Below are positions 17,301-25,692 of a stretch of DNA of 64,000 nucleotides, piece by piece. The DNA comes from Ancylobacter defluvii (lineage in GTDB: Bacteria > Pseudomonadota > Alphaproteobacteria > Rhizobiales > Xanthobacteraceae). The notes beneath the pieces were generated by a model. The model was not told the DNA's origin. It saw nothing but the letters and a program-made list of their open reading frames with translations, and did not search any database. Position 1 is the first letter of the stretch, and every line of letters starts with the position of its first letter. The stretch lies in NCBI RefSeq assembly GCF_018390605.1, contig NZ_JAHBGD010000019.1:197031-261030 (forward strand), written 5' to 3'. Both the position numbers and the translations under genes were made by a program.

Positions 17301-18239
17301 TTACTGCGCCGCGCGCAACGGCAGCAAACTCTGGAAATAGCCGCACAGGAAATCGATACCGGACCGCAGGTCCACTTCCGGCTTCCAGCCCAGCCCATCG
17401 GCGGCCCGGCGAATGTCGAGCTGGGAGGCCGGCACGTCGAAGCGCCTCGCCTCGCGCATGATCACGTTGGGCCGCACCCTCAGATGGCGCTCCAGTTCGT
17501 CGATGATGCTGACAAGGGTGGAGCCGACGCCGGAGCCGACATTGATCGGCCCTGCCACATCCCGGCGCGCGCCAGCGGCGATGAGCGCACGAACGACGTC
17601 GTCGACCCAGACATAGTCACGCAGGATGGACCCGTCGCCATAGATGGTGATCGGACGTCCCTCGATGGCGGCGTAGGTGAAGGCGGTGACCGCCCCCAGT
17701 CCCTTGGCGATGTTCTGGCCGGTGCCATAGGCATTGCTGATCCGGAGACTGACGCTGTTGACCTCATATTGGGCCGCGTAGAACGCCAGATAATTTTCCG
17801 CCGCCAGTTTCGACGCGCCATAGGCGCTCACCGGGCTGGTCGGGTGTTCCTCGTCGATAGGCAGGTAGCGCGCCGGTCCATAGACAGCTCCCCCCGACGA
17901 GGCAAAGACGAGGCGGATGTCCGGTCGCTTGCGAACCGCTTCCAGCAGCTTGACAAGACCGACGACATTGTTGCGCAAATCAGAAAGAGGGTCGGCGGTG
18001 GCGGTTTGTGGTATCGACGACCAGGCGAGGTGGTAGACCGTGTCGACATCCTCAAGAAGCCGGCAAAATACTTTATGGGAAGTCTTGGCGAGATCGACAC
18101 GATGAATCGGAAAGGGCCCGTCCGTCAGGTTGGAATGCCCACGGAAAATAGTACCCTTCAACGGCACACCCTGCCGCACCAATTCGCGACAGAGTGCCGT
18201 CCCCAGAAATCCTCTCGCTCCGATGACCAAAGCCGTCAT
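17301..18239 (-). CDS. NAD-dependent sugar epimerase/dehydratase (extended SDR)
   Basis: The 312-residue protein has the N-terminal NAD-binding GARGFLG motif, an acidic region, FASSGGAVYGPARY with the catalytic Ser, and YGASK as the Tyr-x-x-x-Lys pair, followed by the RISNAYGTGQ and RDYVWVDDVVRA segments of UDP-glucose 4-epimerase-like enzymes. It most likely interconverts nucleotide sugars (for example UDP-Glc/UDP-Gal or their N-acetyl forms) for the polymer. Its stop is 18 bases from the start of kpsM and the two are probably co-transcribed. The exact substrate cannot be decided from sequence alone. Confidence 0.88.
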   Translation of the reverse strand: MTALVIGARGFLGTALCRELVRQGVPLKGTIFRGHSNLTDGPFPIHRVDLAKTSHKVFCRLLEDVDTVYHLAWSSIPQTATADPLSDLRNNVVGLVKLLEAVRKRPDIRLVFASSGGAVYGPARYLPIDEEHPTSPVSAYGASKLAAENYLAFYAAQYEVNSVSLRISNAYGTGQNIAKGLGAVTAFTYAAIEGRPITIYGDGSILRDYVWVDDVVRALIAAGARRDVAGPINVGSGVGSTLVSIIDELERHLRVRPNVIMREARRFDVPASQLDIRRAADGLGWKPEVDLRSGIDFLCGYFQSLLPLRAAQ

Positions 18240-18394
18240 GTGCCGACTGAGCTGATGTTCAAGATCACAATTTGCCCCGCCCGCATTAAAATGACCTCAT
18301 CGCCCATTCCGTTGCGGACCCTAAATTCGTACAGAAGAATGTGTGCAGCGCAAGATACATGCAATCCGCCGGCAAGGCGACCCAGGACTGCACG

Positions 18395-19717
18395 ATGAAA
18401 ATCGTCCTTTTCGTCCATTGCTACTTTCCGGACCATTTCTATGGTACCGAAAGCTATACACGAGTGGTGGCCAGAAACCTCCGAGAACAGGGGCACACCG
18501 TAAAGATCGTTACCGCAACATTCGCCGGAGAAACTGCGCAGACTGCCTTCATAGAGGAGTATGAGTGGGAAGGTATCGGGGTTCTCCGCTTCGACCGCAA
18601 CCTCATTCCTAACCGCGTGGTTCGCGACACCTACTACATGCCGGAATTACGCGCCGTGCTGGAACGCATCCTACGGCGCGAAAAGCCGGATGTCGTTCAT
18701 ATTTGTCACCTGATCAACCATACCACGGCGCTGCTCGAAGTCCTAGACAGCCTCTCGATACCTACCGTCGGCACGTTCACCGATTTTTATGGCATCTGTT
18801 TCAACAACAAGCTGCAGGCCCACGACGAATCCCTCTGCCTCGGCCCCGACAAGCACAGGACCAACTGCCTGAACTGCTTCCTTAAGGAAGTCGCCGGCCA
18901 GGCCCCTTCAGGCTTCACCAAATATGCCGGCCATCCGGCGCTGCGCCCGCTCTCGTCGCGTGTCGCCCGCTTTGCCACGCCCGCCCTCAAGGCGGCCTGG
19001 CGCGAGGACATCGAGGCGATCGTCGAGCGTCCCGGCGTGCTCGCCGATGCCTATGGCACCTTCGACGCCGCCGTCGCCCCGACCCAGTTCCTGCATGACG
19101 CTTATCGACGCAACGGCTTTGACGGGCGCCTGGACATCAGCCGCTTCGGCATCGACATCGACCGGGCGCCGAAGCCGGAGCGGCAGGACGGCAAGCTGCA
19201 TTTCGGCTTCATCGGGCAGCTGGCGCGGCACAAGGGCGTGCACCTGCTTGTCGAAGCCCTCGACGCCATCGCTCACGACAATGCCCGGCTGAGCATATGG
19301 GGCAACGAGCAGACCGACCCGGCCTATTCGCGGGAGCTGCGCCGCCGCGCCGCCTGGCTGCCGGTGCAGTTCCGCGGCACGTTCCCGGTCGAGGACATGG
19401 CCCGCCACCTGGCCGAGATCGACGTGCTGGTGATCCCCTCGCTCTGGTATGAGAACAGCCCGCTGATCCTGCTCCAGGCGTTGGCGACGCATACCCCCGT
19501 CATCATCGCCGACGTCGCCGGCATGACCGAATTCGTGCCGCCCTTCGAGTTTGGCGTATATTTTGCTCGCGGAAGCGCGAAATCCCTTGCCGACGCAATG
19601 GAGCATTTTGCGAAGGACTCGGCCTTGGCACGTGTCATGAGCCAGCGGATCGGCTACGAGAGGACCACGCGCCACATGGTCGATGACCTGCTGCGCATCT
19701 ATGAGGAAGTCGCATGA
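18395..19717 (+). CDS. GT4 glycosyltransferase with four-cysteine insert (paralogue 2)
   Basis: This 440-residue GT4 enzyme is a paralogue of the one at 6275. It shares the opening (FPDHFYGTESYT), the HICHLINHTTA block, TFTDFYGIC, the donor-domain start FGFIGQLARHKGVH and the ENSPLILLQALATHTPVI segment. Cys135, Cys148, Cys158 and Cys161 have exactly the same residue numbers as in the paralogue. The first about 500 bases of the gene are visibly less GC-rich and use rarer codons than the rest, which suggests a mosaic origin. Its stop overlaps the start of the methyltransferase at 19714 by four bases. The transferred sugar is unknown. Confidence 0.9.
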   Translation: MKIVLFVHCYFPDHFYGTESYTRVVARNLREQGHTVKIVTATFAGETAQTAFIEEYEWEGIGVLRFDRNLIPNRVVRDTYYMPELRAVLERILRREKPDVVHICHLINHTTALLEVLDSLSIPTVGTFTDFYGICFNNKLQAHDESLCLGPDKHRTNCLNCFLKEVAGQAPSGFTKYAGHPALRPLSSRVARFATPALKAAWREDIEAIVERPGVLADAYGTFDAAVAPTQFLHDAYRRNGFDGRLDISRFGIDIDRAPKPERQDGKLHFGFIGQLARHKGVHLLVEALDAIAHDNARLSIWGNEQTDPAYSRELRRRAAWLPVQFRGTFPVEDMARHLAEIDVLVIPSLWYENSPLILLQALATHTPVIIADVAGMTEFVPPFEFGVYFARGSAKSLADAMEHFAKDSALARVMSQRIGYERTTRHMVDDLLRIYEEVA

Positions 19718-20625
19718 AGGGTTTCAGCTTTCAGGGATTGAAAGCTGCGGTTCGGGCTCAGACACTCGGCCCGCTGCCGGCAGCGGACGATTCTCTGGCG
19801 CCCCTCGCATCCACCTCGGGGATCAACGGCGAGCTGGAGCAATGGCTGCAGGCGAATCTCGCCGCCAAGACGGCGGCCAATCGCGGTCTGGTCGCGCCGT
19901 TTCCGCCCACCGAGCTGATGCACAATACCAGCGGCCTGAAGAGCAGGGACGACTTCGCCCGTCACGGCATCGATCTCATCCGGGCGCTGGCACGCGTCAG
20001 CCCGCGCCCGCCGGCCCAGTTCGGCGACGTGCTGGATTTCGGGGTCGGCGTCGGGCGCCTAGCGCGGCTGTTCCACGGCTACCGCAATCGTTATGTCGGG
20101 GTCGACATCGACGGCCGGCACATCAACTGGATAAAATCCAGCCTCAACCATGTCGAGGCTCATCACACCCGGCCGGCGGAGCCGCTTCCGCTCGCCGGCC
20201 AAAGCTTTGACACAGTCATCAGCATTTCTGTGTTCAGCCATCTCTGCGAGGCCGACCAGTTGCTCCACCTTGCCGACCTGTCGCGGCTGGTCCGGCCCGG
20301 CGGTTATCTGTTTCTTTCCGTGCATGGTCAGCGGGCGTTGTCACGCGCTTTGACCGAGGCGAAGATCGCCGAGATGCTCAGCATTCCGACATGGGACATT
20401 GAACGTGCCCGGCGCGTCTTCGAATACGGCTCTGGCTACAGTTTCGTGGTTCAGGCGGGCCACTTGACGACCGACGAGCACCCATATGGGATCACCTTCA
20501 TCTCCGAGCGATATATCCGCAGCGTCTGGAGCCGCTGGTTCGAGGTCGTTAAAGTGGCATCGGGTGCAATTCACGATTTTCAGGATATTGTCGTGCTGAA
20601 GGCCGGCCATGACGCAAGCCGTTAA
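19714..20625 (+). CDS. Class I SAM-dependent methyltransferase
   Basis: The 303-residue protein carries a methyltransferase core at about residues 105-220: motif I VLDFGVGVGRLARLF, the acidic end of strand 2 in YVGVDIDGRHI, FDTVISISVFSHL as motif IV, and LVRPGGYLFLSVHG as the post-core strand. The N-terminal 90 residues are a lead-in with no recognised motif. Enzymes of this type in surface-polysaccharide loci methylate sugar hydroxyls or block chain ends, which is the most likely role here. The gene overlaps the upstream glycosyltransferase by four bases and the downstream KpsE-type gene by 17 bases, so the three are translationally coupled. Confidence 0.85.
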   Translation: MKGFSFQGLKAAVRAQTLGPLPAADDSLAPLASTSGINGELEQWLQANLAAKTAANRGLVAPFPPTELMHNTSGLKSRDDFARHGIDLIRALARVSPRPPAQFGDVLDFGVGVGRLARLFHGYRNRYVGVDIDGRHINWIKSSLNHVEAHHTRPAEPLPLAGQSFDTVISISVFSHLCEADQLLHLADLSRLVRPGGYLFLSVHGQRALSRALTEAKIAEMLSIPTWDIERARRVFEYGSGYSFVVQAGHLTTDEHPYGITFISERYIRSVWSRWFEVVKVASGAIHDFQDIVVLKAGHDASR

Positions 20626-21883
20626 CGTGAAAAAGGGCCAGTTCGCTCCGGTCCCGGTACCCAAGGGACCGAAGGCTGACGCGTTGGCCCCGCCGAGTCT
20701 CCAGGCCCGGCTTCGTGACTTCCTGCTGACGAACCGGCTGCCGGCGGCATCGATCATCTCGGCGATCATCGTGTCGATCTGCTACGCCATCTACATATTC
20801 GGCATCTCCTCCAATCTTTACACCTCGGAGACGCGCTTCGCGATCCGGCAGGTGCAGAACAACATGTCCTCGGACCTGCTGACCGATGCCATCAGCAGCA
20901 CCCCGGAACGCGCCGAGATCAAGGCGACGCAGCAGGCCGCCGCTCTGGCCAAGGGCGGCGCGGGCGGCGATGCCGATTTCGAGCAGAACCCGTTCGTCAT
21001 CGCCAATTTCCTGATGAGCCGCGCGTTCGTGCGGGAAATCTGGCAACAGGGCTGGCTGCAATCGCGCTTCGCGAACCATTCCGTGGACTTCCTGTCCCGC
21101 CTGTCCCCGAACGCCACCTTGGAGGAGGCGTGGCGGTTCTGGATGCGCCACGTGATGGCGGCGGTCGATCGAAGCTCCAACACCATCGTGCTGCAGGTCT
21201 GGGCGTTCACCCCCGAGGATGCCCAGGCGACCGTGGAGATGCTGATAAAGCGCGCTGAATCGATCATGAACGACATCGAGACGCGCGGGCGCCAGGACGC
21301 CCTCGACCGCGCCCGTGTCGAACTTCAGCGCGCGAGCGAGGAATATGACCGAAAGCTGAATCAGATCAGCGACATGCGCCAGCTGCTCGCCACCGTCGAC
21401 CCCAAGCAGGCCGCGAAGACGGCGCAAAGTTCGTTTTTCCGCTTCGAAGCCCAGCGCATCCTGATGGAGCGCGAGCTTCAGGTTCTTCAGACGGCCGAGA
21501 ACGCCAATTCGCCGTCGGCCAACACCCTGCGCCAGCGCTCGAAGTCGATGCTTGCCGAGGTGGACCAATTGCATGGCCGCATCACCGGCTCCGAGGCGGA
21601 TATGCGTGCCGCCGTGAACGCGCTCGCCTCCTATGAAGAGCTCGACATCAATCGTCGCTTTGCCCTCATGCGGGTGCAGATCGCCTCGCTGGCGGTGGAA
21701 AATGCCGAGATGCTGCTGCGCGAGCATTCCTATTTCATCTACACCTTCATCGCGCCGTCGCTGCCGACACAGGCTCTTCAGGCATGGCGGGTCCAGCAAT
21801 GGCTGCTCGTCACTTTTATCGCTTTCGTCAGCGCGCTGGCGGTGATCACGTTCGGCACATTGAGCCGCGACAGTCGTTATTGA
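20609..21883 (+). CDS. KpsE/CtrB-type capsule export inner-membrane protein (copy 3)
   Basis: The 424-residue protein has a short Pro/Lys-rich cytoplasmic N-terminus, a first membrane span at about residues 46-66, the NLYTSETRFAIRQ motif right after it, a long periplasmic coiled coil (about 210-370) and a second span at about 392-414 near the C-terminus. This is the full layout of the KpsE/BexC/CtrB family. It is the third member of this family in 22 kb, and the sequences are clearly different from each other. Its start lies 17 bases inside the upstream methyltransferase gene, which ties it to that operon and not to the OPX gene at 7773. Confidence 0.9.
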   Translation: MTQAVNVKKGQFAPVPVPKGPKADALAPPSLQARLRDFLLTNRLPAASIISAIIVSICYAIYIFGISSNLYTSETRFAIRQVQNNMSSDLLTDAISSTPERAEIKATQQAAALAKGGAGGDADFEQNPFVIANFLMSRAFVREIWQQGWLQSRFANHSVDFLSRLSPNATLEEAWRFWMRHVMAAVDRSSNTIVLQVWAFTPEDAQATVEMLIKRAESIMNDIETRGRQDALDRARVELQRASEEYDRKLNQISDMRQLLATVDPKQAAKTAQSSFFRFEAQRILMERELQVLQTAENANSPSANTLRQRSKSMLAEVDQLHGRITGSEADMRAAVNALASYEELDINRRFALMRVQIASLAVENAEMLLREHSYFIYTFIAPSLPTQALQAWRVQQWLLVTFIAFVSALAVITFGTLSRDSRY

Positions 21884-21917
21884 ACGTTTTGAAGAGCTCT
21901 TACCGGGAACGGACAGC

Positions 21918-23024
21918 ATGCTGTTCAGCATCGATGAAGACACCGGCACACGGATCGTGGGCTGGATCATGCCGGACAATCCGTCGCATACGCCCTGCGT
22001 TTCGGTGTTCGAAGGCAGCGAGAAGCTGGCCGAGGTCCAGGCGCGCATCGTCCGGCCGCTGCTGCGCGAACAGGGGCTGCACGACACCGGGCTGTGCGGC
22101 TTCGTCGTCGATGAGGCGGCCGTCTCCGGGCTGGCGCGACGCCACCAGATCGATGTGTTCGACGTGCATACCCAGACGCTCGTCTATCGGCGGCGCTACG
22201 GCACGCCGACGATCCAGCGCAAGCTGTTCCGGCTGGAAACCCAGATCCTGCCGAACGTGCGGGTCAACCGCCTGTTCGATTCCCTGTTCCAGATGAGCTA
22301 CCCGCGCATCGAGTCGCTGCCGCCCGATACGACCCGAAGCATCATCGACATCAATTTCAGCAATTCCATCTACCTGTCCGGCCGGGTCTACCTCGCCGAG
22401 TATGAAGTGTTCCTGCAAAAGAACGGCTTCGATTCCTGCACCTATGTCAGGGATCCGATGGAGGAGCTGGCGGAGCAGTTGCTGACGCTGGAATGGATCT
22501 CCCGCAACAGCGACGACACTGTGAAGCAGCTCGGCAATATCGGCCTGATGAGCCTGGTGGATGCGGTGAAAGGCAAGGAGCTCAAGGATGCCGACGATTT
22601 CGGCGCCTGGCTGCTGCACCTGCCGGCGGAAGATCGGCAGTTGCTGTCCAATCCGCTGACCCGCCTCCTCACCTGCCGCAGCGCCGATGAGCCGCTTTCC
22701 GTCATCGCCGTGCCGAGCGCGCTCGACGCGCTCTCCGGCATGAAGGCGGTGCAGCTCCGGTCGAACCTGGAGCATTTCCTGCAACTGGTCGGCGCCCAGC
22801 TCGAGCATGACCTCGGCACCTGGGAACTCCCCGCTCCCTCGCCGGGCGTCACCAAGCTGGCCGACGGCCTGCGCGACAAGGAAATGGCGCGCGAACTGCT
22901 GACGGCGGACCTCGAGCTGTTCCGCGAGGTTTCCGTCGCCGTCGACCGCACCACCCAAGCAATGCGCGACCGCGATTCGCAGATCGAGCCGCCGCCGGCC
23001 CAGGCCGCCATCGCCCAGGGCTAG
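21918..23024 (+). CDS. Protein with N-terminal GW domain, polysaccharide locus
   Basis: The 368-residue protein is not one I recognise by family. Residues about 1-70 match the GW module of the protein at 1159: IVGWIMPDNPS, a Val-x-Val strand, the Arg-Pro-Leu element and LHDTGLCGFVVD, which parallels TLHCGFNF there. The remaining 300 residues are largely helical with many Leu and acidic residues, no signal peptide and no membrane span, and a Pro/Ala tail. It is the last gene of the operon beginning at 18395, 34 bases after the KpsE-type gene. It ends ten bases from the convergent dehydrogenase gene. A role in sensing or binding the polymer is only a guess from the shared module and context. 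Confidence 0.72.
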   Translation: MLFSIDEDTGTRIVGWIMPDNPSHTPCVSVFEGSEKLAEVQARIVRPLLREQGLHDTGLCGFVVDEAAVSGLARRHQIDVFDVHTQTLVYRRRYGTPTIQRKLFRLETQILPNVRVNRLFDSLFQMSYPRIESLPPDTTRSIIDINFSNSIYLSGRVYLAEYEVFLQKNGFDSCTYVRDPMEELAEQLLTLEWISRNSDDTVKQLGNIGLMSLVDAVKGKELKDADDFGAWLLHLPAEDRQLLSNPLTRLLTCRSADEPLSVIAVPSALDALSGMKAVQLRSNLEHFLQLVGAQLEHDLGTWELPAPSPGVTKLADGLRDKEMARELLTADLELFREVSVAVDRTTQAMRDRDSQIEPPPAQAAIAQG

Positions 23025-23034
23025 GACGCCCGGC

Positions 23035-23964
23035 TCAGCGCTCCGCCTTCGCCTGCGCCTCCTCCGGGGCGACCGCAAGCATCGCCTCGCCGCCGAGCCG
23101 GCTGTTGCCGATCAGCCGGGCGATGGCGGTGATGTCTTCCTGCCCGCCCAGCCGGTCGCGGGCGGCGGACCAGAAGGCGAGCAGCGCCTCGAGCGTCGGC
23201 GTCTGCGCCTCGGCGCGCCGGGCGAGATCGGCGGCGATGGAAATGTCCTTGCAGAACAGCTCCAGCGTCTGGCCGAAATCATAGGTGCCGGTCAGCACGT
23301 GGTTGGGCAGCTTCACCTCGGTAGCGTGGCTCTTGCCGGAGCCGGCGCTCCACACTTTCAGCATCACCTCCGGATCGAGGCCCAGCCGCTCGCCGACGAT
23401 CAGTGCCTCGGTCGCGCTCCACAGCGTCGCCGCCGACAGATAATTGTTGAGCGCCTTGATCACATGGCCGGAGCCGACCGGGCCGACATGGATAACCTCA
23501 CTGCACATCCGATCGAACAGCGGACGCACTCGGGCAAAGGCATCGGGCGCGCCACCGACCATGGCGGTCAGCGTGCCGGCGCGGGCCCCCGCCATGCCGC
23601 CGCTCACCGGCGCATCGAGCACCGCCGTCCCCCGCCCTCCCAGGTTGGCAGCCAAGGCGAGGGTGCTGGCCGGTGCCGCCGTCGACATGTCGACCACGAC
23701 CTCCCGCGGCAGCCGCGTGCAAGCCCCGCCCTCGCCCAACAGCGCGGCACGGACGTGCCGGTCGGTCGGCAGCATGGTGATGACGATCGACCCCGGCAGC
23801 CCGGCCGCCTGCGCCGCGACCGGCAGGCCGCGCTCGCGGAAAGGTGCCAGAGCCTCCTCCGAGAGGTCGGCAACGGCGAGCGGCACCCCGCTATCGGCAA
23901 GGCGTGCCGCCATGAGGCCGCCCATCCGTCCGGCGCCGATGAAGAGCACACTGTCCATGGTCAC
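23035..23964 (-). CDS. 3-hydroxyisobutyrate dehydrogenase-family oxidoreductase
   Basis: A 309-residue beta-hydroxyacid dehydrogenase. The N-terminal Rossmann motif is GAGRMG at residues 10-15, followed by the VITMLPTD block, the DAPVSGG substrate loop and the GHVIKALNNYL helix containing the catalytic Lys. These enzymes oxidise 3-hydroxyacids with NAD(P) or reduce the matching semialdehydes. Its place at the edge of the ring-cleavage cluster would suit handling of a small hydroxyacid or semialdehyde product, but the substrate is not readable. A GTG at 23964 lies five bases after GAGGAGG; the ATG at 23958 is the alternative. It is preceded on the same strand by the enoyl-CoA hydratase-like gene. 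Confidence 0.87.
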   Translation of the reverse strand: MTMDSVLFIGAGRMGGLMAARLADSGVPLAVADLSEEALAPFRERGLPVAAQAAGLPGSIVITMLPTDRHVRAALLGEGGACTRLPREVVVDMSTAAPASTLALAANLGGRGTAVLDAPVSGGMAGARAGTLTAMVGGAPDAFARVRPLFDRMCSEVIHVGPVGSGHVIKALNNYLSAATLWSATEALIVGERLGLDPEVMLKVWSAGSGKSHATEVKLPNHVLTGTYDFGQTLELFCKDISIAADLARRAEAQTPTLEALLAFWSAARDRLGGQEDITAIARLIGNSRLGGEAMLAVAPEEAQAKAER

Positions 23965-24047
23965 GATGACCTCCTCGGTCCGCTCATGTTCGAAGCCTTT
24001 TCACCGCAGGGAGGCACCGCCCGGCCCTTTCGGAGAGTTGGTGCGGC

Positions 24048-24755
24048 TCAATGGGCGCGTGCCGCCAGCGCGATCGCCATGGTGGCAACGGCATTCCTCG
24101 CTTCGGTCTCATCCGAAAGACCGGCGACGCGACGCGAGAACGCGCGCAGCAGCGTCACCGATTCGGGGTCCAATGCGGCGATGGTGCGGGCAAACTCAAC
24201 CGCGCGCTGCAGCGCCGTGCCGTGCGGCACCACCTCGGTGATGATGCCGATCTCCTTCGCCTCGGCGGCGCCGAAGTGGCGGCTGGTCAGCGCCAGTTCG
24301 AACGCCTTCTTGAACGGGACGAACTTGGCGAAATAGGACAGCACGATCAGCGGCGGCAGCTTGTGCGACATTTCCGGCAGCGCGAATACCGCGTCCTCGG
24401 CGGCAATGGTAATGTCGCACTGGGTAGAGAAGCCGCAGCCGAAGCCAAGCGCCTTGCCTTCCACCGCCGCCACGAACGGCACCGGCGAATGGCGCAGCCG
24501 GTCGTTCACCTCAAGGATCAGGCTGAGGTCGTCGCGCACCCCGGCGGCAGAGGTCAGCCCCTTCGCCCCGACCCGGCCGGCGCAGAAATGCTCGCCCTCA
24601 CCGGACAGCACCACGGCGCGAAGGCCGGGCATCGCCAGCACCTCGTCGAGCGTCGTCGCGAATTCGGCGATCTGGGCCGATGAGAGGTGGTTGCCGTCGG
24701 CGCTGCGGGTGAACGCCACCGCATAGATCCCGTCGCCATGGGTTTCGATCTTCAT
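24048..24755 (-). CDS. Enoyl-CoA hydratase/isomerase family protein
   Basis: The 235-residue protein has the crotonase fold markers: GEHFCAGR near residue 55 and the oxyanion-hole segment VEGKALGFGCGF around 98-109, followed by ALPEMSHKLPP. Of the two catalytic glutamates of classical hydratases, the first (in the usual GGGCEL) is replaced by glycine, while the second is kept as Glu128. The protein may therefore be an isomerase, thioesterase or other crotonase and not a true hydratase. The start at 24755 has AAGGAG six bases upstream. It is divergent from the alpha/beta hydrolase at 24904 and the shared promoter region holds a GntR-type operator. Confidence 0.85.
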   Translation of the reverse strand: MKIETHGDGIYAVAFTRSADGNHLSSAQIAEFATTLDEVLAMPGLRAVVLSGEGEHFCAGRVGAKGLTSAAGVRDDLSLILEVNDRLRHSPVPFVAAVEGKALGFGCGFSTQCDITIAAEDAVFALPEMSHKLPPLIVLSYFAKFVPFKKAFELALTSRHFGAAEAKEIGIITEVVPHGTALQRAVEFARTIAALDPESVTLLRAFSRRVAGLSDETEARNAVATMAIALAARAH

Positions 24756-24827
24756 GTCACTCTCCTTGGACCTGCATGCCCCTCGCTCCCATCGGTGCAT
24801 CGCCGGGAGGAATGCTGCGTTTGACTT

Positions 24828-24844
24828 TTATTGTACGACAATAA
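24828..24844. promoter_or_regulatory. Predicted GntR/FCD operator, perfect dyad
   Basis: In the 148-base divergent region between the crotonase and hydrolase genes, TTATTGT and ACAATAA form a perfect inverted repeat of seven bases separated by ACG. Its core TTGT-N3-ACAA fits the T-N-G-T-N3-A-C-N-A pattern known for FadR-subfamily GntR regulators. A TTGACT at 24821-24826 directly precedes it, so the dyad would lie in the spacer of a rightward promoter. The obvious partner is the GntR/FCD protein encoded 850 bases downstream at 25693. Confidence 0.65.
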
Positions 24845-24903
24845 TACGTTATGATGTGAAGGGCACGATCGCGGCGTGCCGGGCATGACGAGGAGGATGA
24901 GCC

Positions 24904-25677
24904 ATGGCGTTTATCGACCTGAACGGGGAACGTCTCGGCTATGACCGCGCCGGAACCGGCGAGAAGCTGCTGCTCATCCATAGCCTCGGCACCGCCGCCT
25001 GGCTGTGGCGCGCGCAGACCCGCCGCTGGTCGGCGCATTTCGACGTCATCGCCGTAGATGTGCGCGGCCACGGGCGTTCCAGCCGCAACGGCGGCTTCAC
25101 GGTCCGCAACGTCGCCGCGGATCTTGCCGCGCTGCTCGACGCCTTTGGCGGCGAGCCGGCCCGTGTGGTGGCGATCTCCATGGGCGGCCCGATCGCCGCG
25201 CATCTGGTCGATATCGCCCCTCGGCTGGTGTCCCGCCTCGTCATAGCCGGCAGCTTCGCCACCCAGGGCGAAGCCGGCGCGACCCGCGCGGCGGCCATCG
25301 AGAAGACCATCCGCGAGGGATCGATGGAGGCCTATGCCCGCTTCTATGCCAGCGACACGCTGGCAGAGGACGGCGACCCCGCCCATGTCGACGAACTCGT
25401 CGACAGCATTGCCGGCATGTCCGCCGACGCCTATGTCGAGGCGGCGCGCTCGGTGTTCACCGCCGATGTGGTCGAGCTCTACAAGGCGGTGAAGGTGCCG
25501 ACCCGCGTGGTGGTCGGCTCGCGCGACAACCGCACGCCGCCCAAGCTGTCGCAGGAAATTGCCGCGCTCGTCCCCGGCGCCGATTATGTGGAGATCGAGG
25601 GCGCCCGCCACCTCTCCAATCTCGACCGGCCGGACGGCTTTCATGCCGCCGTCGACCCGTTCCTGCTGGCCCGCTGA
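24904..25677 (+). CDS. Alpha/beta hydrolase, enol-lactonase/deformylase-like
   Basis: A 257-residue alpha/beta hydrolase with a complete triad: Ser92 in the elbow AISMGG, Asp208 in VVVGSRDNRTPP and His236 in EGARHLSN. The VDVRGHGRSS segment follows the oxyanion loop HSLGTAAWLW. Overall it resembles 3-oxoadipate enol-lactonases (PcaD). In pyridine ring-cleavage pathways, alpha/beta hydrolases also act as N-formylmaleamate deformylase (NicD) or 2-(acetamidomethylene)succinate hydrolase, and in this neighbourhood such a C-N cleaving role is plausible. The start has GAGGAGGATGAG upstream. It is followed by the GntR gene after 15 bases and shares its promoter region with the crotonase gene. Confidence 0.85.
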   Translation: MAFIDLNGERLGYDRAGTGEKLLLIHSLGTAAWLWRAQTRRWSAHFDVIAVDVRGHGRSSRNGGFTVRNVAADLAALLDAFGGEPARVVAISMGGPIAAHLVDIAPRLVSRLVIAGSFATQGEAGATRAAAIEKTIREGSMEAYARFYASDTLAEDGDPAHVDELVDSIAGMSADAYVEAARSVFTADVVELYKAVKVPTRVVVGSRDNRTPPKLSQEIAALVPGADYVEIEGARHLSNLDRPDGFHAAVDPFLLAR

Positions 25678-25692
25678 CCGGGCCCGCCGCGA

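Noticed and set aside
24048-24755. Considered as a true enoyl-CoA hydratase
   Set aside because: One of the two catalytic glutamates is replaced by glycine, so only the superfamily is called.
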